A stretch of 64,000 nucleotides of DNA. It comes from Fulvivirga sediminis. GTDB lineage: Bacteria > Bacteroidota > Bacteroidia > Cytophagales > Cyclobacteriaceae. A model generated the notes under the pieces. That model was given only the letters and a program-made list of their open reading frames with translations, was not told where the DNA came from and made no database searches. Position 1 is the first letter of the stretch. Every line of letters starts with the position of its first letter. Of this stretch, positions 27,871 through 35,614 are shown piece by piece. Made by a program: the position numbers and the translations under genes. Location of the stretch: positions 124,001 through 188,000 of the forward strand of contig NZ_JAESIY010000009.1 in the NCBI RefSeq assembly GCF_016757215.1, given 5' to 3'.

Positions 27871-28515
27871 TTATGCATAATTCTTTTCAAAAAATCTACA
27901 AAAGTGGGTTAGGTTACAAGATTCACATTTGGGGCTTCGAGCAAGGCATACATATCTGCCGTGCAAAATTAACCAGTGATGCGCTCTGGCTATATACTCG
28001 TCCGGCAGATTCTTGACAAGATTTTTCTCAACATCTAGTGGAGTCTTTAGATTTTGGTTTACCAATCCCAGTCTTTTAGAAACTCGAAATACATGAGTAT
28101 CTACGGCCATCGTCGGTTGATTATATATTACCGAAGCTATTACATTGGCAGTTTTCCTGCCTACACCTGGTAATTTTTGTAAAGTTTTTACATCGTCAGG
28201 CACTTCACTGTCAAACTCCTCTACCAACATTTTAGCCATTCCTAATAAATGCTTAGTCTTATTATTAGGGTAAGAAACCGATTTTATATAAGTAAACAGC
28301 TCATCAAAATCACTGGTAGCCAAATGCTCAGCTGTAGGAAAATCCTTAAATAAAGCCGGAGTGACCATATTAATTCTCTTATCAGTACATTGAGCACTTA
28401 AAATAACGGCCACTAGCAATTCATACGGGTTGCTATAGTGCAATTCCGTTTCAGCTTCTGGCTGATTGGCTGTAAAATAATCTATAAATTCCTTAAATCT
28501 TTCTTTCCTTTGCAT
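27871..28515 (-). CDS. nth: endonuclease III
   Basis: DNA glycosylase/AP lyase that removes oxidised pyrimidines. The 214 residues contain the helix-hairpin-helix LPGVGRKTAN with catalytic K121, catalytic D139 in AVDTHVFRV, and a [4Fe-4S] cluster at C190, C197, C200, C206 (C-x6-C-x2-C-x5-C). Length is normal. The start is only 2 bp after the stop of the 78-residue gene, but a -7 box at 28532-28540 could give it separate expression. Confidence 0.96.
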   Translation of the reverse strand: MQRKERFKEFIDYFTANQPEAETELHYSNPYELLVAVILSAQCTDKRINMVTPALFKDFPTAEHLATSDFDELFTYIKSVSYPNNKTKHLLGMAKMLVEEFDSEVPDDVKTLQKLPGVGRKTANVIASVIYNQPTMAVDTHVFRVSKRLGLVNQNLKTPLDVEKNLVKNLPDEYIARAHHWLILHGRYVCLARSPKCESCNLTHFCRFFEKNYA

Positions 28516-28517
28516 CC

Positions 28518-28754
28518 CTATACTTTGGGTTGCAAATCTAAGGATTTAGAATAATTTATAATATTAGAAACTACTGTATCAGAAGGGTTACTGACACTAT
28601 TGTCCAAAAAATTGGTAATAGCCAGCAACTCCTTGTACTGTTCCTCTAATTCAGCATCGCAGAGCATTGCCTGCTTCATTTCGTCAATTTCAGCGGCAGA
28701 CATTTCACTGTAAATAAACCTGATTATATCATCCTGGGTAAATGTTTTGATCAT
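28518..28754 (-). CDS. 78-residue protein, possible sigma-factor partner
   Basis: Small acidic protein of unknown function. It overlaps the end of the ECF sigma gene by 26 bp, so translation is coupled. The sequence has three short helices (FTQDDIIRFIYSEMSAAEIDEMKQAML, YKELLAITNFLD) and resembles the start of cytoplasmic anti-sigma domains. It lacks the H-x3-C-x2-C zinc motif and has no membrane segment. An anti-sigma or sigma-adaptor role is an inference from position and helical content only. Confidence 0.6.
   Translation of the reverse strand: MIKTFTQDDIIRFIYSEMSAAEIDEMKQAMLCDAELEEQYKELLAITNFLDNSVSNPSDTVVSNIINYSKSLDLQPKV
28532..28540 (-). promoter_or_regulatory. candidate -7 box for nth
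   Basis: Minus strand TAGATTTGC fits TAnnTTTG and ends 16 nt before the nth ATG. It lies inside the 3' end of the upstream 78-residue gene. Confidence 0.45.
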
Positions 28755-29328
28755 AGGCTATATTATATTGTTTCATTTTCTTCCTCAGGTTAATTAAAGC
28801 ATAGCGCATTCTACCTAGGGCAGTGTTAATACTCACTCCAGTTTGCTCCGCTATTTCCTGGAAACTCATTTCCATATAGTGGCGCATTATTAATACCTCT
28901 TTTTGTGATTCTGGTAACTCTTGTATCAAATCCCTTACCTTTGAATAGGTATCTCTTTTTATTTGGTCATACTCAACCGATTCCTCGGCAAACTCCAAAG
29001 TATTAAATACCTTACTCCCATCTTCCAAAATCATAGTGGGGTACCTCTTCTCCTTTCTAAAATAATCAATAGAAAGGTTATGAGCAATCCTAGTTATCCA
29101 TGGCAAAAACTTCCCTTCCTCATTGTATCGGCCACCTTTAATAGTATTAATAGCCTTTACAAAAGTCTCCTGCAATAGATCTTCAGCAATATAATGGTCC
29201 TTTACAATAAGATATATCGTAGTGTATATACGAGACTTATGCCTATGCAAAAGTTTCTCGAAAGCCTCTTCGTTACCAAGTTTGTAAAGTGACACAAGTT
29301 TACTGTCACTAATCCTATACTTCTCCAT
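28729..29328 (-). CDS. ECF RNA polymerase sigma factor (RpoE-like)
   Basis: Sigma-70 family extracytoplasmic sigma factor of 199 residues. Region 2 (about 24-95) has the core-binding QETFVKAINTI and the -10 recognising FLPWITRIAHNLSIDYFRK. Region 4 (about 135-190) has the helix-turn-helix VLIMRHYMEMSFQEIAEQTGVSINTALGRMRYAL (read as two halves). Its regulon is unknown. It heads a minus run with the 78-residue protein and nth, and is divergent from the acidic 98-residue protein across 279 bp. Confidence 0.93.
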   Translation of the reverse strand: MEKYRISDSKLVSLYKLGNEEAFEKLLHRHKSRIYTTIYLIVKDHYIAEDLLQETFVKAINTIKGGRYNEEGKFLPWITRIAHNLSIDYFRKEKRYPTMILEDGSKVFNTLEFAEESVEYDQIKRDTYSKVRDLIQELPESQKEVLIMRHYMEMSFQEIAEQTGVSINTALGRMRYALINLRKKMKQYNIAYDQNIYPG

Positions 29329-29607
29329 TAAGTTCTCAGTTTAAGTTAACGTAGAGGTCTATATCATATTGTCGATTTGAAGGTTATGTTGAAAAAAATT
29401 TTTCGAGTTGAAATTCAAATGTAATTAAATTCGCAAATAACATGCAAAAAAATAGTAAATAATTTTCTCTAATGGGTTACTTGGCAAACAATTTTAAAAT
29501 TAAGCTTAAACTTTTCATAATAATATTTTATGGTTGGGTAAATCTTTTACTACATTTCCACCATGAAACAAAAGTTGAGAGATTATCAATTAGGTTAGAA
29601 CTCAAAA

Positions 29608-29904
29608 ATGGAAAAGAAACGAGTAATAAAAAGTCTGGAAAATCTGGACTCTGACTTAAAAACTCTTTTAAAGAAGAGGTATCCGGATGGATTTGAGAAC
29701 AGTTTGATGAGGCTTACCAATGCTAAAAATGAGCCATTTTTTGTTGTCCCTTTAGAAACTAGCGATACTATGTATCTGGTAAAAATAGCAGTGACAAGGA
29801 ATAGTGAGGGTGAGTATGATTTAGATGTGGATGATGATACAGACGGAGGAGACGATGATGATTTGGATGTAGGGGATGAATTTGATCCCGATTTTGAAGG
29901 TTAA
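29608..29904 (+). CDS. small acidic protein of unknown function
   Basis: Protein of 98 residues: a basic, helical first third (MEKKRVIKSLENLDSDLKTLL), a central beta part (KNEPFFVVPLETSDTMYLVKI) and a tail of almost only D, G and E. It resembles a small family seen in Bacteroidota, with the pattern KKRYPDGFENSLM and TMYLVKIAV, that is sometimes mislabelled DNA primase; I see no primase motif. It lies 52 bp upstream of uvrA. An overlapping ORF from 29472 in another frame lacks support. Confidence 0.65.
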   Translation: MEKKRVIKSLENLDSDLKTLLKKRYPDGFENSLMRLTNAKNEPFFVVPLETSDTMYLVKIAVTRNSEGEYDLDVDDDTDGGDDDDLDVGDEFDPDFEG

Positions 29905-29942
29905 TCTTTGAAAATAACATTCCTTATCCATTAAATGTGTAG

Positions 29943-29951
29943 TATCTTTGC
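29943..29951 (+). promoter_or_regulatory. candidate -7 box adjoining uvrA start
   Basis: TATCTTTGC fits TAnnTTTG and ends 5 nt before ATG 29957. If used it would give an essentially leaderless uvrA mRNA. The -33 region is weak. Confidence 0.4.
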
Positions 29952-29956
29952 TTCTT

Positions 29957-32773
29957 ATGCAAGATACTACAGCCCCCTACGAAGAAAATCTAGAAGCGCT
30001 TGATCCAAAAAAGCACATTATTATCAAGCGTGCTCGTGTAAATAATCTTAAAAACCTTAGTGTAGCCATACCAAGAAACAAGCTGGTAGTGGTAACAGGG
30101 CTTTCTGGCTCTGGAAAGTCATCTCTAGCCTTTGATACTCTTTTCGCAGAAGGGCAGCGTATGTACGTAGAAAGCTTAAGCTCCTATGCGCGCCAATTCT
30201 TAGGTAGAATGGAAAAGCCAGAGGTTGATTATATTAAAGGCGTATCTCCGGCTATAGCCATAGAGCAAAAGGTGAACACAAGAAACCCTCGCTCTACAGT
30301 AGGTACCACCACTGAAATTTATGATTACCTCAAACTTCTATTTGCCAGGGTAGGAGTAACTTATTCTCCAATTTCCGGAAAAAAAGTATCTAAAGACTCT
30401 GTTACTGATGTTATCAATTATATTAATAGCTATGAAGAAGGCACCAAAGTAATGGTGGGTTGTCCTTTAAAGATGAAGGATGACCGTGACCTTAAGCAAG
30501 AACTTAACATCCTTTTGAGCAAAGGTTATACTAGAGTAATAGTAGATGGTGATGTTCTTTTCATAGAAGACCTTATTGAAAACGGATCAGACCTCAATGA
30601 AAATACAGGTATTGAAATATTAATAGATAGAGCAGTAGTAAAGCCCGGCGATGAAGATACCCAGTATCGATTATCAGATTCTGTTCAAACAGCGTATTTC
30701 GAAGGAATAGGTGATTGCTATATACATATCATAGGCAGTCGAATAAAGCATTTCTCTGATCGCTTTGAAGAAGATGGAATGAAGTTTCAAGAACCGAATG
30801 TGAATTTCTTCAGCTTCAATAACCCTTATGGAGCTTGCAGAACATGCGAAGGCTTCGGTAAGGTTCTTGGCATTGATAGAGACCTGGTAATTCCTGATAA
30901 AAGCTTATCAGTATATGATGGAGCTATAGCTCCGTGGAGAAGTGAAACTATGAAAAAATGGCTTGCTCCTCTTTTGAAAGATGGTATCCGATTTGATTTT
31001 CCTATTCATAGGCCTTACTCTGATCTTACAGAAGAACAGAAAGATCTACTTTGGTCTGGTAATGAATATTTTGAAGGCCTTAATGCTTTCTTTAAATTTA
31101 TAGAATCCAAAACCCATAAGATACAATATAGAGTGCTCCTTTCTCGCTATAGGGGCCGAACTGTTTGCCCTGACTGTCGAGGCACAAGACTCAGAAAAGA
31201 TGCTTCTTATGTAAAAGTAGATGGAAAATCAATCACTGATATAGTTTTACTCCCTATAGAGAAAGTTATTGAATACTTCAACAATCTTTCGCTAAGTGAA
31301 AATGATCAAAACATAGCAAGAAGGTTATTGAAAGAGATAAATAATCGCCTCTCTTATATACAAAGAGTAGGTTTAGGCTATCTTACATTAAATCGTATGA
31401 CCTCTACCCTTTCTGGCGGGGAGTTTCAAAGGATCAAACTGGCTACCTCATTAGGTAGTGCGCTAGTAGGCAGTATGTACATTCTTGACGAACCGAGCAT
31501 AGGATTGCACCCCAGAGATACAGAGCGGCTGGTAGGTGTGCTTAAATCTTTGAGAGATATGGGTAATACTGTAATAGTGGTAGAACACGAGGAAGAAGTA
31601 ATGATGGCAGCTGATCAAATCATAGACATAGGACCGGATGCAGGTGTACATGGTGGCGAGCTAATGTTTCAAGGCACTTTAGATGATCTTAATGATTCTA
31701 ATTCTCATACTGCTGATTATCTACTTGGACGCGAATCGATTCCCGTGCCTTCTTCTAGAAGAAAATGGAAAGATTCAGTTAAAATTACCGGAGCACTAGA
31801 GAACAACTTAAAAAATATAAGTGTGAAATTTCCACTAGACGTACTCACCGTAGTTACTGGTGTAAGTGGCTCTGGTAAATCAACACTGATAAAAAAGATT
31901 CTTTATCCGGGCATAGGTAAAATTCTCGGCACCGTTTCTGAAGCTACAGGTAAATTCGATAAGCTTGAGGGTGATTATGAAAAAATTACTCAGATCGAGT
32001 TTGTAGATCAAAATCCTATTGGAAAATCATCGCGCTCCAACCCGGTCACCTACGTAAAAGCTTATGACACTATTCGCCAGCTCTTTGCTGATCAGCCTCT
32101 GTCTAAACAAAGGGGGTATAAACCATCTCACTTTTCTTTTAATGTAGATGGTGGCAGGTGTGAAACGTGCCAGGGAGAAGGAGTGGTAAAAATAGAAATG
32201 CAGTTTATGGCAGATATTTATCTCACCTGCGAGAGCTGTAAAGGAAAAAGATTTAAACAAGAAATTCTAGACATAGAGCACAATGGAAAAAATATAGCAG
32301 ATGTTCTTGACTTAACTGTAGAAGAAAGTCTGGAATTTTTCGCTGGTAAAACACCTATAATAAATAAGCTGCAGCCGCTGTATGATGTTGGTTTAGGATA
32401 CATTGGCCTAGGACAGTCCTCTAGCTCACTCAGTGGCGGGGAAGCTCAGAGAGTAAAGCTTGCCTCCTATTTGGGTAAAAATAATAGAGACAATAAAGAT
32501 CACATTCTATTTATTTTTGATGAGCCCACCACGGGACTTCATTTTCATGACATCACACAGCTTCTAAATTCTATCAATGCTTTAGTAGAACAGGGGAATA
32601 GTGTGATTATCATAGAGCACAATATGGAAGTAATAAAATCAGCCGACTGGATTATAGATCTGGGCCCTGAAGGAGGAGAAAAAGGCGGAAATATTTGTTT
32701 TGAAGGAACCCCGGAAGAAATGATAAAAATACCAGATAACCATACTTCAAGATTTCTTAAGACAAAACTTTAA
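29957..32773 (+). CDS. uvrA: excinuclease ABC subunit A
   Basis: Damage-recognition ATPase of nucleotide excision repair. About 938 residues with two ABC modules: Walker [10 protein letters not shown] (near 42) and GVSGSGKST (near 630), and signatures [12 protein letters not shown] and [12 protein letters not shown]. Zinc modules are [16 protein letters not shown] and CETCQGEG...[12 protein letters not shown] at 29957 is preferred to TTG at 29948, because the latter falls inside the promoter-like box. It is followed by a strong terminator that also encodes the start of the next gene. Confidence 0.96.
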   Translation: MQDTTAPYEENLEALDPKKHIIIKRARVNNLKNLSVAIPRNKLVVVTGLSGSGKSSLAFDTLFAEGQRMYVESLSSYARQFLGRMEKPEVDYIKGVSPAIAIEQKVNTRNPRSTVGTTTEIYDYLKLLFARVGVTYSPISGKKVSKDSVTDVINYINSYEEGTKVMVGCPLKMKDDRDLKQELNILLSKGYTRVIVDGDVLFIEDLIENGSDLNENTGIEILIDRAVVKPGDEDTQYRLSDSVQTAYFEGIGDCYIHIIGSRIKHFSDRFEEDGMKFQEPNVNFFSFNNPYGACRTCEGFGKVLGIDRDLVIPDKSLSVYDGAIAPWRSETMKKWLAPLLKDGIRFDFPIHRPYSDLTEEQKDLLWSGNEYFEGLNAFFKFIESKTHKIQYRVLLSRYRGRTVCPDCRGTRLRKDASYVKVDGKSITDIVLLPIEKVIEYFNNLSLSENDQNIARRLLKEINNRLSYIQRVGLGYLTLNRMTSTLSGGEFQRIKLATSLGSALVGSMYILDEPSIGLHPRDTERLVGVLKSLRDMGNTVIVVEHEEEVMMAADQIIDIGPDAGVHGGELMFQGTLDDLNDSNSHTADYLLGRESIPVPSSRRKWKDSVKITGALENNLKNISVKFPLDVLTVVTGVSGSGKSTLIKKILYPGIGKILGTVSEATGKFDKLEGDYEKITQIEFVDQNPIGKSSRSNPVTYVKAYDTIRQLFADQPLSKQRGYKPSHFSFNVDGGRCETCQGEGVVKIEMQFMADIYLTCESCKGKRFKQEILDIEHNGKNIADVLDLTVEESLEFFAGKTPIINKLQPLYDVGLGYIGLGQSSSSLSGGEAQRVKLASYLGKNNRDNKDHILFIFDEPTTGLHFHDITQLLNSINALVEQGNSVIIIEHNMEVIKSADWIIDLGPEGGEKGGNICFEGTPEEMIKIPDNHTSRFLKTKL

Positions 32774-32811
32774 ACTTCATGCTGCTGTTTAAGCAGCATG
32801 AAGTCTTTTTT
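32774..32811 (+). terminator. terminator overlapping the next gene's start
   Basis: ACTTCATGCTGCT (32774-32786) and AGCAGCATGAAGT (32792-32804) form a perfect 13-bp stem with a 5-nt loop, followed by CTTTTTTAT. It stands right after the uvrA stop (32773). The ATG of the M23 lipoprotein (32798) lies in the right arm, and the T-tract encodes Phe-Leu of its signal peptide. Confidence 0.8.
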
Positions 32812-34099
32812 ATTACTTTCTGTTGTAATACTGCTGAGTTCATGTAATGGAATAAAATCCATAAAAGAGGCCTTTTCAGATAAGCCTCCTTATCAAAAAT
32901 ATAAGGAATCATTAACCTCAGCAGGATTAGAAAATACAGCATTAGCACAAAAATGGATTATAGCAGGTCAAAGAGCTTTAACCGACTCTATTGCTATTAG
33001 ATTACCTTTTCGAGAGACTGGATATTTTACCGACACCCACCCTGCGTCAAGGTCATTTTCATTTCAAGCTAATGAAGGACAGATACTTAAGATCGTCTGT
33101 GAAGCCACGTTAGAAGAACAATCATATTTATTTTTAGACCTTTTTCAGTATAAAGGTAAAGAATGGAAGCAAGTAGAACATGCTGACAGCACTATGCGCA
33201 TGACTTATGAAATAGAGACTACGGGTAGATACCTGATAAGGCTTCAACCTCCTCTATTAACCAAAAGCTATTATGATGTACAAATACTGATAGATCCAGT
33301 ATTAAAAAATCCGGTACGAGGGGCCACTAATCAATCAATAGGCAGTTTCTATGGAGATCCGAGAGACGGAGGCACAAGAACACATGAAGGCATAGACATA
33401 TTTGCTGCCAGGGGTACTCCTGTGATAGCTCCCACAGAAGGGTATATCACTAGAGTAGGCTCCAACAGATTAGGAGGTAATACCATTTGGCTCAAAGACA
33501 GTAAAAGAGGACAGTCATACTATTTTGCTCATTTGGACAAGCAACTGACACAAGCAGGCAAAAAGGTCATGCCCGGGGATACCCTAGGCCTGGTTGGAAA
33601 CACAGGAAATGCTAAAAGTACACCTCCACACCTTCATTTCGGCATATATTCGCAAGGCAGTAAAGACCCAATCCATTACATTAAAACCATTAGCAATACT
33701 ACTGTCACTTTCAATACGGATTATAGCGCTTTCAGCCGATACTTTATCACTAGCCCCTCTTATATTAACCTTCGCTCTGGACCAGGCTCCTCCTATAAAG
33801 TACTCTGCCAATTAGAAAAAAATACCGCTGTAACACCAATAGGACAGCATGGTGATTGGCTCAGGATAGAACTACCTGATCATAAGCAAGGCTATTTATT
33901 TAAGAAACTCATTAGTCCAATAGGCGCGGAATTAGAAGATCTACTACTATTATCACAACCACTGTATTCTTCCGCATCAAACGATGCAATACCAATCATG
34001 CAATTACCAGATTCTACCTCAGCCAAAGTGCTGGGTGTATTTAAAAATTTCAGCTATATAAAAACATTCAATGAACAAGAGGGTTGGATAAGTAAATGA
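32798..34099 (+). CDS. M23-family peptidase lipoprotein with SH3 domain
   Basis: Peptidoglycan endopeptidase of 433 residues. The lipobox is LLSSC with C16. A beta domain (about 60-165) precedes the LytM/M23 domain with H195 and D199 (THEGID), H244 (FAHLD) and H277-x-H279 (HLH), the full set of zinc and catalytic residues. An SH3-like domain follows (about 305-375, YINLRSGPGSSYKVL) that may bind cell wall. Being lipidated, it acts in the periplasm or at the outer membrane. Its start codon is inside the uvrA terminator stem; no other start would keep the signal peptide. gdhA follows after 37 bp. Confidence 0.88.
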   Translation: MKSFLLLSVVILLSSCNGIKSIKEAFSDKPPYQKYKESLTSAGLENTALAQKWIIAGQRALTDSIAIRLPFRETGYFTDTHPASRSFSFQANEGQILKIVCEATLEEQSYLFLDLFQYKGKEWKQVEHADSTMRMTYEIETTGRYLIRLQPPLLTKSYYDVQILIDPVLKNPVRGATNQSIGSFYGDPRDGGTRTHEGIDIFAARGTPVIAPTEGYITRVGSNRLGGNTIWLKDSKRGQSYYFAHLDKQLTQAGKKVMPGDTLGLVGNTGNAKSTPPHLHFGIYSQGSKDPIHYIKTISNTTVTFNTDYSAFSRYFITSPSYINLRSGPGSSYKVLCQLEKNTAVTPIGQHGDWLRIELPDHKQGYLFKKLISPIGAELEDLLLLSQPLYSSASNDAIPIMQLPDSTSAKVLGVFKNFSYIKTFNEQEGWISK

Positions 34100-34136
34100 A
34101 TGAACTTATAAAAATTATAAAATAAACGCAATATAC

Positions 34137-35486
34137 ATGTCAGAACTACTGGAAGTAATTAAAAAGAGAAATCCGCATGAGCCAGAATTTCATCAGGCCG
34201 CAGAAGAAGTTATCTCTTCTATTAAACCTGTACTAGACAACAAACCTATTTATAGAAAGCATAAAATACTTGAAAGGCTATTAGAACCTGAAAGGCAAAT
34301 TTCTTTTGGGGTTAACTGGATGGACGATGAAGGAGAAATTCATGTTAACCGTGGCTATAGAATACAAATGAATAGTGCTATAGGCCCATATAAGGGTGGC
34401 CTAAGATTTCACCCCACTGTATATCCTGGTATACTCAAATTTCTAGCCTTTGAGCAAATATTCAAAAATGCACTCACCGGCCTGCCCATGGGTGGAGCAA
34501 AGGGAGGATCAGACTTTGATCCTAAAGGAAAATCAGACAATGAAGTAATGCGTTTCTGTCAAAATTTTTATCTGGAGTTGCACCGTCATATCGGTCACAG
34601 AATTGATATTCCTGCTGGCGATATTGGGGTAGGTGGACGAGAAATAGGATATATGTTTGGTGCCTATAAAAAGATATCCAATGAATTCACAGGAGTACTT
34701 ACCGGAAAAGGCGTAGGCTGGGGTGGTAGCCTTCTAAGGACAGAAGCAACTGGTTATGGCTTAATATACTTTACTGAAAATATGCTTAACCATATTGGAG
34801 ATAGCATAGAAGGCAAGACCTGTCTGGTTTCTGGATCGGGTAATGTGGCTCAATTTGCTGTGGAAAAATTATTACATATGAAGGCCAAGCCTGTTACCGT
34901 ATCTGATTCATCAGGATTCATATATGATGATGAAGGTATAGATAAAGAAAAGCTAGCTTTTATTAAGGAACTAAAAAATATTAAAAGAGGTCGAATAAAA
35001 GAATATGCAGACAAATATCCTTCTGCAGTATATACAGAAAACAAAGGAGATGAAAGCAGTAATGCCCTTTGGGATATAAAAGCTGACTGTGCCTTTCCTT
35101 GTGCTACACAGAATGAAATCAATGCTAAAGATGCTCAGCATCTCATTGATAACGGTATTATGCTTATTGCAGAAGGAGCTAATATGCCATTAGATAATGA
35201 GGCTGTCAATCTTGTTTTAGATAGTGATATCATTTATTCACCTGGCAAAGCCAGCAATGCAGGAGGAGTTGCTACATCAGGAATAGAAATGATCCAAAAT
35301 TTTATGGGTAGCTATTGGAGTAAAAAACAAGTAGATGAGAAATTAAAAGAGATTATGACGGAAATACACCAAAACTGCCTTCTTGCTGCTGAAGAGCATG
35401 GTCATAAAAACAATTACCTTGTTGGTGCAAATATTTTTGGATTTACTAAAGTAGCCAATGCTATGATAGCACAAGGTATAATATAA
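34137..35486 (+). CDS. gdhA: glutamate dehydrogenase
   Basis: Makes glutamate from 2-oxoglutarate and ammonia (or the reverse). The 449 residues have the family length for hexameric bacterial enzymes. The substrate site PMGGAKGGSDFDPKGKSDNE (about 119-138) contains the catalytic-lysine region, and the Rossmann part has CLVSGSGNVAQFAVEKL (about 228-244). The overall pattern matches the NADP-dependent biosynthetic type (GVGWGGSLLRTEATGYG). Cofactor preference is inferred from family resemblance. Confidence 0.94.
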   Translation: MSELLEVIKKRNPHEPEFHQAAEEVISSIKPVLDNKPIYRKHKILERLLEPERQISFGVNWMDDEGEIHVNRGYRIQMNSAIGPYKGGLRFHPTVYPGILKFLAFEQIFKNALTGLPMGGAKGGSDFDPKGKSDNEVMRFCQNFYLELHRHIGHRIDIPAGDIGVGGREIGYMFGAYKKISNEFTGVLTGKGVGWGGSLLRTEATGYGLIYFTENMLNHIGDSIEGKTCLVSGSGNVAQFAVEKLLHMKAKPVTVSDSSGFIYDDEGIDKEKLAFIKELKNIKRGRIKEYADKYPSAVYTENKGDESSNALWDIKADCAFPCATQNEINAKDAQHLIDNGIMLIAEGANMPLDNEAVNLVLDSDIIYSPGKASNAGGVATSGIEMIQNFMGSYWSKKQVDEKLKEIMTEIHQNCLLAAEEHGHKNNYLVGANIFGFTKVANAMIAQGII

Positions 35487-35495
35487 TATGAAAGT

Positions 35496-35560
35496 AATAA
35501 TTGATCTCTATCTCCTATCACCCTCAATTTTTCTACTCAAGCAGTTAGAGATCAATTATT
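35496..35560 (+). repeat. perfect 15-bp inverted repeat with 35-nt centre
   Basis: AATAATTGATCTCTA (35496-35510) and TAGAGATCAATTATT (35546-35560) are perfect inverted copies. They lie between the gdhA stop and the promoter-like box of the propeller gene. The right arm ends at the T-rich stretch that would be the -33 region. The T-tract after it is poor, so it is not a standard terminator; operator, attenuator or gdhA 3' structure are all possible. Confidence 0.65.
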
Positions 35561-35582
35561 TAGTTCATTCAATATTCTTTTA

Positions 35583-35591
35583 TAATTTTGC
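35583..35591 (+). promoter_or_regulatory. candidate -7 box for the propeller sensor gene
   Basis: TAATTTTGC fits TAnnTTTG. A TTTAG stretch (35559-35563) about 20 nt upstream could be the -33 box and abuts the inverted repeat. Confidence 0.5.
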
Positions 35592-35614
35592 ACCAAATTA
35601 GGAGGGCTGTGGTT

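Noticed and set aside
29472-29654. 60-residue reading frame before the small acidic gene
   Set aside because: Overlaps the better-supported 98-residue gene in another frame and has no recognisable pattern.
29948-29956. TTG start extending uvrA by three codons
   Set aside because: The TTG falls inside a TAnnTTTGC promoter-like box; the ATG at 29957 matches normal uvrA starts.
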